Shown here in pieces: positions 43,882 to 50,621 of a DNA stretch of 64,000 nucleotides. The notes under the pieces were generated by a model, which was not told the origin of the DNA, made no database searches, and saw only the letters and a list, made by a program, of their open reading frames with translations. Position 1 is the stretch's first letter; each line of letters begins with the position of its first letter. This DNA is from CAIWHR01 sp963836265 (GTDB lineage: Bacteria; Pseudomonadota; Gammaproteobacteria; Burkholderiales; Casimicrobiaceae). Made by a program: the position numbers and the translations under genes. The stretch covers positions 186,001 to 250,000 of the forward strand of contig CAWIIO010000005.1 in the NCBI GenBank assembly GCA_963836265.1, in the 5' to 3' direction.

Positions 43882-44772
43882 ATGAACAGAAAGGGGATCA
43901 TTCTCGCGGGCGGGGCGGGCACGCGCCTTCACCCGGTGACGCAGGTCGTCTCCAAGCAGCTGCTTCCGGTGTACGACAAGCCGATGATCTACTATCCGCT
44001 GTCGACATTGATGCTCGCCGGGATCCGCGACATTCTGCTGATCTCGACGCCGATGGACACGCCGCGGTTCGCGCAACTTCTCGGCGATGGCGCGAAGTGG
44101 GGCCTCAGTCTCAGCTATGCCGTGCAGCCCTCTCCCGACGGCCTCGCGCAGGCGTTCGTGATCGGTCGCGGCTTCGTCGGCCGCGACGCGTGCGCGCTGG
44201 TGCTGGGCGACAACATCTTCTATGGTCACGACCTCTCCTCGCAGCTGGCGCGGGCGAACGGGCGCACCATTGGCGCGACCGTCTTCGCCTATCCCGTCGC
44301 CGATCCCGAGCGCTACGGCGTCGCCGAGTTCGATGCCACGGGCAAGGTGATCTCGCTCGAGGAAAAGCCCGGGCGACCACGGTCGCGCTACGCGGTGACG
44401 GGGCTTTATTTCTACGATAACCGCGTGCTCGACGTTGCGGCGGGATTGAAGCCTTCGGCGCGCAACGAGCTCGAGATCACCGATGTCAACCGGACGTATC
44501 TCGACTGGGGCGCGCTCGATTGCGAGGTGATGGGTCGCGGCATGGCGTGGCTCGACACCGGCACCCACGAGTCGCTGCTCGAAGCCGCGCAATACATCGA
44601 GACGATCGAGCGGCGTCAGGGATTGAAGATCGCGTGCCCGGAAGAGATCGCGTACCGCCAGGGCTACATCGACGCGGCGCAAGTGGAGCGCCTCGGGCAC
44701 GCGATGGCCAAGAACGGTTACGGCCAGTACCTGCTCGCGTTGCTGGCCGAGCCGTCGATCCGGTTCCGATGA
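43882..44772 (+). CDS. rfbA: Glucose-1-phosphate thymidylyltransferase
   Basis: First step of the dTDP-rhamnose pathway. 296 residues from an ATG at 43882: GIILAGGAGTRLHPVTQVVS is the nucleotide-binding loop, followed by KQLLPVYDKPMIYYPLSTLM. LVLGDNIFYGHDL has the metal-binding Asp, VFAYPVADPERYGVAEFDAT and GLYFYDNRVLDVAAGLKPSA are also family hallmarks. The stop overlaps the rfbC ATG (ATGA). The upstream extension of the frame to 43804 is inside rfbB and not supported. Confidence 0.96.
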   Translation: MNRKGIILAGGAGTRLHPVTQVVSKQLLPVYDKPMIYYPLSTLMLAGIRDILLISTPMDTPRFAQLLGDGAKWGLSLSYAVQPSPDGLAQAFVIGRGFVGRDACALVLGDNIFYGHDLSSQLARANGRTIGATVFAYPVADPERYGVAEFDATGKVISLEEKPGRPRSRYAVTGLYFYDNRVLDVAAGLKPSARNELEITDVNRTYLDWGALDCEVMGRGMAWLDTGTHESLLEAAQYIETIERRQGLKIACPEEIAYRQGYIDAAQVERLGHAMAKNGYGQYLLALLAEPSIRFR

Positions 44773-45311
44773 AGGCCACGCCGACCGCGCTGCCCGACGT
44801 CCGGATCATCGAGCCGCGCGTGTTCGGCGACGACCGCGGATTCTTTTTCGAAAGCTGGAACGGGCGCACGTTCGCGGCCGCCGGAATCGAGGCGGCGTTC
44901 GTGCAGGACAATCACTCGCGCTCCGGACGCGGCGTGCTGCGCGGTCTCCACTATCAGATCGCGCACGCGCAGGGCAAGCTCGTGCGCTGCGTGACCGGCG
45001 AAGTATTCGACGTCGCGGTGGACCTGCGCCGCTCCTCGCCGACGTTCGGTCACGCGATAGGTGTCGCGCTGTCGGCGGAAAATCGGCGGATGCTGTGGAT
45101 CCCGCCCGGGTTCGCGCACGGTTTCGTCGTGCTGTCGGACGCGGCCGATTTTCTCTACAAGACCACCGATTACTGGCATCCCGAACACGAGCGGACGCTG
45201 CTCTGGAACGATCCGGCGCTGGCGATTGCGTGGCCGCTCGCCGGCGCCGTCATCCTGAACGAGAAGGACGCCGCGGGGATGCCACTCGCCGCGGCGGACG
45301 TCTACCCGTAG
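44769..45311 (+). CDS. rfbC: dTDP-4-dehydrorhamnose 3,5-epimerase
   Basis: Third step of dTDP-rhamnose synthesis; a cupin-fold epimerase of 180 residues. PDVRIIEPRVFGDDRGFFFE is the conserved N-terminal part, VQDNHSRSGRGVLRGLHYQI contains the catalytic His and the Arg-Gly-Leu-His-Tyr motif, and LWIPPGFAHGFVVLSDAADF the second conserved His. KTTDYWHPEHERTLLWNDPA completes the active site. Start ATG at 44769 overlaps the rfbA stop. Confidence 0.96.
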   Translation: MKATPTALPDVRIIEPRVFGDDRGFFFESWNGRTFAAAGIEAAFVQDNHSRSGRGVLRGLHYQIAHAQGKLVRCVTGEVFDVAVDLRRSSPTFGHAIGVALSAENRRMLWIPPGFAHGFVVLSDAADFLYKTTDYWHPEHERTLLWNDPALAIAWPLAGAVILNEKDAAGMPLAAADVYP

Positions 45312-45340
45312 CGCCGCGCAACGCGCGTCCAATTATCGCG

Positions 45341-46222
45341 ATGGTGCGGCCGACGATTCTCGTCACCGGCGCGACCGGACAGCTCGGCCGCGAGCTTGCC
45401 GCGCTCCTTGCGCCGCATGGAGACGTCGTCGCCGCCGACCGCGCGCGCCTCGACCTCGGCGATTGCGATGCGATCGTTGCCGCGATCCGCGGCGCGAAAC
45501 CCGCGCTGATCGTCAATGCCGGAGCCTATACCTCCGTCGACCAGGCCGAGACCGAGGGCGCGCTCGCGCACGCGATCAACGGCCGCGCCCCGGGCATCCT
45601 CGCCGAGGAAGCGAAGCGCGCCGGGGCCGTGCTGGTCCACTATTCGACGGATTACGTGTTCGATGGCAAGCGAACGACGCCGTATCCGGAGGACGCCCCC
45701 ACGGGCCCGCTCAATGTCTACGGGGCGAGCAAGCTCGCCGGCGAGCAGGCGATTGCGACCGTCGGCGGTCATGCGCTCGTGTTGCGCACGAGCTGGGTCT
45801 ACGGATTGCGCGGCAGGAACTTCCTGCTCACGATCCGCCGCCTCGCCGCGGAGCGCGACGAGCTCCGGATCGTCGCCGATCAGATCGGCGTCCCCAACTG
45901 GTGCCGCGCGCTTGCCGAGGCGACGGTTCGCGCCGTGGCGATGGGCTTGCCAGCGCTCGCCGATCGCGCCGGCCTTTATCACCTCTCGTCGACCGGGCGC
46001 GCGAGCTGGTGGGATTTCGCGCGGGCGATCCTCGGCGATGCCGAAGCGCCGCGGATCGTTCCGGTCACGACCGCGGAATACCCGCTGCCGGCGAAGCGGC
46101 CCGCCTACGGCGTCCTTGCGACCGACCGTTTCGCGACGGTGTTCGGGTTCGGGCTGCCCGACTGGCGCGATGCGCTCTCGCGCTGCCTCGCGAGTCCGCC
46201 GGACCCGGCGGGTCGGCCCTAG
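45341..46222 (+). CDS. rfbD: dTDP-4-dehydrorhamnose reductase
   Basis: Last step, giving dTDP-L-rhamnose for the O-antigen or other envelope polysaccharide. 293 residues: ILVTGATGQLGRELAALLAP (NAD(P) site), NAGAYTSVDQAETEGALAHA, VHYSTDYVFDGKRTTPYPED and NVYGASKLAGEQAI with the catalytic Tyr-x3-Lys. VADQIGVPNWCRALAEATVR closes the substrate site. The gene overlaps the convergent MOSC gene by four bases at its stop, so their 3' ends touch. Confidence 0.95.
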   Translation: MVRPTILVTGATGQLGRELAALLAPHGDVVAADRARLDLGDCDAIVAAIRGAKPALIVNAGAYTSVDQAETEGALAHAINGRAPGILAEEAKRAGAVLVHYSTDYVFDGKRTTPYPEDAPTGPLNVYGASKLAGEQAIATVGGHALVLRTSWVYGLRGRNFLLTIRRLAAERDELRIVADQIGVPNWCRALAEATVRAVAMGLPALADRAGLYHLSSTGRASWWDFARAILGDAEAPRIVPVTTAEYPLPAKRPAYGVLATDRFATVFGFGLPDWRDALSRCLASPPDPAGRP

Positions 46223-47073
46223 AAGCGGAACATGCAGCTCGCTATCGCGCCGGTGGCGATCTCGCGGCCAACGCCGGCGATGACGATTGCATTCATGCCG
46301 AAGGCGACGCCGCCCAGCCGCGCGTCGCTGCGATAGGTCGCGAGCGTCGCCAACGGCTCGGTACCCCGAAGCGCGGTGTCCTGATCGGTGGTCGTGATCT
46401 GGCAGCGCGTGCAGGGCTTGACGAGCTTCAGCACCACGCCGTCGGATTCGATCGTGTCGAGATGGTCTTCGTCGTAGGGGTCGAGTCCGGCGACGACCAC
46501 GTTCGGGCGGAACCGGTTCATCGGCAGTGCGGGGGCGCCGGTCGCGATGAGGCGCGCGTTGAGATCGGCGAGCGAGGCCTCGCCGATGACCAGGATCGGG
46601 TATCCGTCGGCGAACGCGGTGTGGGCGCCCGAATCGCCGACGTATTCGGGATCGCAGCGACGCTCGTATGAAGCGTCGAAACGCACGAGGCGCACACGGA
46701 TGTCGAGGAATGCGGTCAGCCACGCCGCCGCCTCGTCGCCCGCGTCGTGCGCAGCGACGCGACTCCCCCAGACGACGACCTCGCGTGCGTCGCCGCCGGG
46801 GGCGAGCGCTATCCAAAGCGGTTCCCGGTCCGGCGCCGACAGCCACAACGCGGAACCCTCGACGGCAACCCCGACGCGTGCAAGCCGCGGATGCTCGCGC
46901 TGGGTGACGAACCGCCCATCGCCGTCAACGACCATCCAGTCCCGGTCGCCCACCGTTTCCGGCCCGATGCCGGTGACGAGCCCGCGCGGTGCGATGCCGG
47001 CGCGCGCGAGCGCGATCCCTCGGGCGCTCTTGACCGGATAAAGGTTGAGCGCAGCGATGGCGGAATCGGTCAT
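46219..47073 (-). CDS. MOSC domain protein (YcbX-like)
   Basis: Predicted molybdenum-cofactor sulfurase-C-terminal-domain protein, 284 residues. The N-terminal beta-barrel half starts IAALNLYPVKSARGIALARA, the family's usual entry motif. The MOSC half has RFRPNVVVAGLDPYDEDHLD and VKPCTRCQITTTDQDTALRG, with the conserved Cys that coordinates Mo in relatives. A C-terminal 2Fe-2S ferredoxin domain, present in E. coli YcbX, is absent here. It may act as an N-hydroxylated-base reductase like YcbX, but the electron donor is not visible. Convergent with rfbD. Confidence 0.87.
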   Translation of the reverse strand: MTDSAIAALNLYPVKSARGIALARAGIAPRGLVTGIGPETVGDRDWMVVDGDGRFVTQREHPRLARVGVAVEGSALWLSAPDREPLWIALAPGGDAREVVVWGSRVAAHDAGDEAAAWLTAFLDIRVRLVRFDASYERRCDPEYVGDSGAHTAFADGYPILVIGEASLADLNARLIATGAPALPMNRFRPNVVVAGLDPYDEDHLDTIESDGVVLKLVKPCTRCQITTTDQDTALRGTEPLATLATYRSDARLGGVAFGMNAIVIAGVGREIATGAIASCMFRF

Positions 47074-47144
47074 CGGCGTTGCCTGTCCGCGGCCGCTGCC
47101 AGAGGGGGCCCGATGATCCGCGGCCGCGCCGGGATTTTCCAGGA

Positions 47145-47783
47145 TCAGCGCAGCCCGGTCGTGTACTCGGCCGCGGCCTTCATCTGCGCCTCTGTCATCT
47201 TCGCCGCGATCGCCGCCATGACCCGGCCGTTGACGTCCTTGCCTTCGGGGTCTGCACCGCGTTCGCCCGCCTTGAAGGCTTTCAGTTGCGCTAACGTGTA
47301 CTCGGAATACTGCCCGGCGAGGCGTGGATAGCGCTTGGGGATGCCCGCGCCGTCGGGCGAGTGGCAGGCGGCACACGCCGGCACGCCCGTCGAGGCGTCG
47401 CCGCCCCGGTAGAGTTTCTGGCCTGCCTGGACAAGCGCCGGATCCTTCGCTGCGAGGCCCTTCGGTTTCTGCTGCGAGAAATAGAGACCCAGCGCCTTCA
47501 TGTCGTCCGGCGTGAGTGCCGCCGTCATGCCGAGCATGACCGGATTCGCGCGGACCCCCGATTTGAAATGCGCGAGTTGCAGGGTGATATACTCCGCGGG
47601 CTGCCCCGCGAGGTTCGGATTCACCGGACTCGCGCTGTTGCCGTCGACGCCGTGGCACGCCGAGCAGACCTGGTTGACGATGGTCCGCGCCTTCGCGAGA
47701 TCGGGCGTGCCGGGTTGGGTTTGCGCCAGTGCGACCGCCACGGGCCACGCGCCGATGACGGCGAGCAGCAGCATGCGTTTCAT
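47145..47783 (-). CDS. Di-heme cytochrome c4
   Basis: Periplasmic or membrane-bound electron carrier to terminal oxidases. 212 residues from an ATG at 47783 (MKRMLLLAVIGAWPVAVALA, signal peptide); the frame extends 34 codons upstream without support. Two heme-attachment sites are seen, CSACH (in the first domain) and CAACH (in the second), giving the usual two-domain c4 pattern with Met ligands in PVMLGMTAALTPDDMKAL and VMAAIAAKMTEAQMKAAAEY. It is divergent from engB, the usual betaproteobacterial neighbour. Confidence 0.92.
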   Translation of the reverse strand: MKRMLLLAVIGAWPVAVALAQTQPGTPDLAKARTIVNQVCSACHGVDGNSASPVNPNLAGQPAEYITLQLAHFKSGVRANPVMLGMTAALTPDDMKALGLYFSQQKPKGLAAKDPALVQAGQKLYRGGDASTGVPACAACHSPDGAGIPKRYPRLAGQYSEYTLAQLKAFKAGERGADPEGKDVNGRVMAAIAAKMTEAQMKAAAEYTTGLR

Positions 47784-47944
47784 CGGTGACTCCCTCGAAT
47801 GCGGCGGACGTGCGGCGGTTCCGGTCGTGCGCCGTGCCCCTCGGCCAAATCGTGCACAAACGGCGCATTGTAGCGGAATCGGCACGCCCGGCCCAAGACC
47901 GGCCAGGGCCGGAATGCGCAGGCTCGCGCGCCGCGAAGCATCCG

Positions 47945-48646
47945 TTGCGGCAGGCGGAGTTCGCGCTAAGCGTTGCCGACCACGCGCAATTGCCGGCGCT
48001 CGGACCGCCGGAAATTGCCTTTGCCGGCCGATCGAACGCCGGCAAATCGAGTGCGATCAACGTGCTCGCGAATCGCTCGCGTCTCGCTTTCGTGAGCAAG
48101 ACGCCGGGCCGTACGCAGCAGATCAATTTCTTCAGGCTGCGGTCGGGCGCGCTGCTGGCGGACCTGCCCGGGTACGGTTATGCCGCGGTGCCCCTCGCTC
48201 TGAAGCGCCATTGGCAGGATTTCCTCGGGCGCTACGTGGCGACCCGGCAGGCATTGATCGGACTCGTGCTGATCGTGGACGCGCGGCACGGGCTCGCCGC
48301 TTTCGACCGCGACCTCCTCGCCGGATTCCTGCCGAGCGGGCGCCCCGTGCTCGTCCTCGCAACCAAAATGGACAAGCTCTCGAAGTCGGCGCAGACAAGA
48401 GCCGAGCGCGAGATCGCAGCCGCGATCGCCGCAGATTTCCCGCCGCATGCGGCGCAAGTCGTCGTGATCCCGTTTTCAGTGCCGCAGCGTATCGGCATCG
48501 ACGCCGCCGAAGCGGTGCTTGCCGATTGGCTCGGGCTCGACGTCTCCGCGATGAGCTGCCAGGACCCCCTGCGGCGCGCGCCCAAAGAAAAGGCCCCGCG
48601 ATCAAGGGGAGTGCCGCGGGGCCTGAAACGCCCGTCGCAGGATTGA
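47945..48646 (+). CDS. engB: Ribosome biogenesis GTP-binding protein EngB (YsxC/YihA)
   Basis: GTPase needed for large ribosomal subunit assembly. Motifs: EIAFAGRSNAGKSSAINVLA (G1), FVSKTPGRTQQINFF (G2), LADLPGYGYAAVP (G3), VLATKMDKLSKSAQTRAERE (G4). The start is unclear: the frame is open from 47786, but the family N terminus (LRQAEFALSV) begins at the TTG at 47945, which I use (233 residues). The last 28 or so residues (after LDVSAMSCQD) are a basic tail encoded by the inverted repeat of a minus-strand terminator (48591-48624); typical EngB ends about 25 residues earlier. Confidence 0.85.
   Translation: MRQAEFALSVADHAQLPALGPPEIAFAGRSNAGKSSAINVLANRSRLAFVSKTPGRTQQINFFRLRSGALLADLPGYGYAAVPLALKRHWQDFLGRYVATRQALIGLVLIVDARHGLAAFDRDLLAGFLPSGRPVLVLATKMDKLSKSAQTRAEREIAAAIAADFPPHAAQVVVIPFSVPQRIGIDAAEAVLADWLGLDVSAMSCQDPLRRAPKEKAPRSRGVPRGLKRPSQD
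48584..48624 (-). terminator. Strong minus-strand intrinsic terminator inside the engB 3' end
   Basis: AGGCCCCGCG (48591-48600) and CGCGGGGCCT (48615-48624) are perfectly complementary over 10 bases, with a 14-base loop. On the minus strand the stem runs into TTTTCTTT (48584-48591). On the plus strand what follows is GAAACG, so it does not terminate engB. No annotated minus-strand gene lies upstream of it, which points to a small RNA. Confidence 0.75.
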
Positions 48647-48720
48647 TCGCTGCGAGGGCACCCGCTCAGGGAGGAAAGCGGGAGACGTTGCCGTCTGAAA
48701 ACGTAGACCGCGGCTTACCG
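48584..48720 (-). ncRNA. Candidate small RNA between engB and hemB
   Basis: Read on the minus strand, 48720 to 48584 forms a chain of three hairpins: AGACG/CGTCT (48683-48696, four-base loop), CCCGCT/AGCGGG (48661-48682) whose loop is TTTCCTCCCT-like, and the 10-base terminator stem whose loop is CACTCCCCTTGA. The two C/U-rich loops resemble anti-Shine-Dalgarno loops of trans-acting sRNAs. The 5' end and promoter are not clear; an AT-rich patch (GAATTATTTT on the minus strand, around 48735) could hold a -10 box. No Rfam family is recognised by eye. Confidence 0.4.
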
Positions 48721-48973
48721 GGCAGAGTTCCGAAAATAATTCTTTGACGAAATGAGCTGCGCGCCGGGGGCAGATTTTCAGATCTCATCCGCACATAGCC
48801 TCACAATGTCCTACGTCATTGCGGCCGGGTGTCCTACATTTCGAACCATGCGTTCAATGTCGAGCAACAATGCAAAGAACCGGGGACGCTCATGGCGGTG
48901 CTCCAATCGAACCGCTACGATGCGCAACTCACCAGGAGTTCGATAGGCGGCGGGCGACGCAGGAGCAATGATC
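48647..48973 (+). other. engB-hemB intergenic region
   Basis: 327 bases. The left third carries the small RNA candidate on the minus strand. The rest (about 48730-48960) is less GC-rich than its surroundings and must contain the hemB control region, but I cannot name a confident -35/-10 pair. A TTGACG at about 48742 lacks a -10 partner. AGGAG stands just before hemB at 48960-48965. Confidence 0.4.
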
Positions 48974-49990
48974 ATGGCTTATCACTTCAGCGGGCGATAT
49001 CCGGGAACGCGGATGCGGCGGATGCGGCGCGACGATTTTTCGCGCCGGCTGATGCGGGAGCATCGGCTTCTCCCCGACGACCTGATCTATCCCGTGTTCG
49101 TCCTCGACGGCGCGAAGCGTGAGGAGCCGGTCCCGTCGTTGCCTGGAATCTCCCGCAAGAGCCTCGATCTCCTGTTTCAGGACGCCGAGCGCTGCGTGCA
49201 GCTCGGGGTGCCGGCGCTCGCGGTGTTCCCGGTGATCGCCGCGGCGCAGAAGTCGCTGGATGCGGCCGAGGCGTGGCGTTCCGAAGGCCTCGCGCCGAGG
49301 GCGGTCCGGGCACTGAAGGACCGGTTTCCGGATCTCGGCGTTATCACCGACGTTGCGCTCGATCCGTACACGAGCCATGGACAGGACGGACTCATCGATG
49401 CGAGCGGCTACGTGATGAACGACGAGACCGTTGCGGCGCTTACCCGCCAGGCGCTGTGTCACGCCGCGGCGGGCGCCGACATGGTGGCGCCGTCGGACAT
49501 GATGGATGGGCGGATCGGCGCGATCCGGGAGGCGCTCGACGGCAGCGGCTTCCAGCGGACGCGGATCCTCGCCTACGCGGCCAAATACGCGTCGTCGTTC
49601 TACGGCCCGTTTCGAGATGCCGTCGGGTCCGCGGGGACCCTCGGCGGCGGCAACAAAGACACGTACCAGATGGATCCCGCCAACAGCGACGAGGCCCTGC
49701 GGGAGGTCCACCTCGACCTCGACGAGGGGGCCGACATGGTGATGATCAAACCGGGCCTGCCCTATCTCGATATCGTCCGTCGCGTCAAGGAGGCTTTCGG
49801 CGCGCCGACCGCCGTCTACCAGGTGTCCGGCGAGTACGCGATGCTCAAGGCGGCGGCCGCGAATGGCTGGCTCGACGAGCGCGCGTGCGTGCTGGAGTCG
49901 CTGCTCGCGATGAAGCGCGCCGGCGCGGATGCGATCCTCACCTATTTCGCCCTGACCGCCGCCGCGTGGCTCGCGGAAGGGCGGCGCTGA
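48974..49990 (+). CDS. hemB: Delta-aminolevulinic acid dehydratase (porphobilinogen synthase)
   Basis: Condenses two ALA molecules to porphobilinogen in heme synthesis. 338 residues from the ATG at 48974, which is eight bases after AGGAG; an ATG two codons earlier (48968) is also in frame but too near the ribosome-binding site. The two Schiff-base lysines are in LAYAAKYASSFYGPFRDA and DMVMIKPGLPYLDIV. The metal loop is DVALDPYTSHGQDG, with Asp where zinc enzymes have Cys, so this is the Mg2+/K+-type enzyme of Pseudomonas and Bradyrhizobium. The basic N-terminal arm (GTRMRRMRRDDFSRRL) is the usual one. Confidence 0.96.
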   Translation: MAYHFSGRYPGTRMRRMRRDDFSRRLMREHRLLPDDLIYPVFVLDGAKREEPVPSLPGISRKSLDLLFQDAERCVQLGVPALAVFPVIAAAQKSLDAAEAWRSEGLAPRAVRALKDRFPDLGVITDVALDPYTSHGQDGLIDASGYVMNDETVAALTRQALCHAAAGADMVAPSDMMDGRIGAIREALDGSGFQRTRILAYAAKYASSFYGPFRDAVGSAGTLGGGNKDTYQMDPANSDEALREVHLDLDEGADMVMIKPGLPYLDIVRRVKEAFGAPTAVYQVSGEYAMLKAAAANGWLDERACVLESLLAMKRAGADAILTYFALTAAAWLAEGRR

Positions 49991-50003
49991 CTCGGCTCGA
50001 GCG

Positions 50004-50621
50004 TCACGTCGACAACAACGCTTCCACCGCGGCGGTTTCGAGCCGCAGCTCGTCATCGCGACGCGGCCGATTGCGGCGCTGCTGCGGCGTGACGATGACG
50101 ATGCGCACCCCGACGCGCGGCGTTTCGACGAGCAGTTGCGCGCCGGGGTCGGGTTCGCGCGGCGGCAACGCAGCGTAGCGAACCCCGGCGCCGGCGAGCG
50201 CGATTTCGACGGCCTTCGCGTCGTCGGCGACAAGCTCGATGCGGATATCGCTGTGCGCGGTTGCCCAACCCGCGGCGACCCCGCCCACGAGCAGCGGCGA
50301 CCAGGCGGCCAGCCGTTTCATCCAGGCGAGCGCCTCGGTCCGTTGCAAGCGCAGCGTCGCCGCGTGCGCCTCGCCGCCGAACAGCGCGTGATGGGCGCCA
50401 AGTGCCGCCCCGATTTCGGCGTCCGACGGAAACGTCGCGGACGCCGCGAGCATCAGCTGCCGCGCCGCCTTGCGCTTTGCAAGCGACCAATCGGCGATGC
50501 CGTGCTCGGCGATGAGGCGGGCGGCCGCCTGGGCGATCCGGAGGCGGTCCTCGTGGGCGCGCGCGTCGCCGCCTCGACCGCGCTCGCGATCGTGAGGCTC
50601 GTCCCGGATGCGACGGGTCAT
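50004..50621 (-). CDS. Conserved hypothetical protein
   Basis: Soluble 205-residue protein of unknown function, similar in pattern to uncharacterised proteins I recall near mrcA in betaproteobacteria. Visible segments are RIAQAAARLIAEHGIADWSL and AKRKAARQLML near the N terminus, ATLRLQRTEALAWMKRLAAW, then PLLVGGVAAGWATAHSDIRI and VADDAKAVEIALAGAGVRYA. The middle GVAAGWATAHSDIRIELVAD recalls a nucleotidyltransferase-type Gly-x-Ser/Asp pattern but the match is too weak to call. The first 25 residues are charged and may be disordered. Its ATG shares one base with the mrcA stop (TGATG), so translation is coupled to mrcA. Confidence 0.7.
   Translation of the reverse strand: MTRRIRDEPHDRERGRGGDARAHEDRLRIAQAAARLIAEHGIADWSLAKRKAARQLMLAASATFPSDAEIGAALGAHHALFGGEAHAATLRLQRTEALAWMKRLAAWSPLLVGGVAAGWATAHSDIRIELVADDAKAVEIALAGAGVRYAALPPREPDPGAQLLVETPRVGVRIVIVTPQQRRNRPRRDDELRLETAAVEALLST

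Noticed and set aside
48690..48699. GCCGTCTGAA, identical to the Neisseria DNA uptake sequence core
   Set aside because: Only one copy noticed in 64 kb; a single 10-base match is not unlikely by chance, and the base composition is far from Neisseria.
48830..48855. A GGTTCGAA (minus strand) resembling a tRNA T-loop
   Set aside because: The flanking bases do not pair as a T-arm and no acceptor or anticodon arm can be built.
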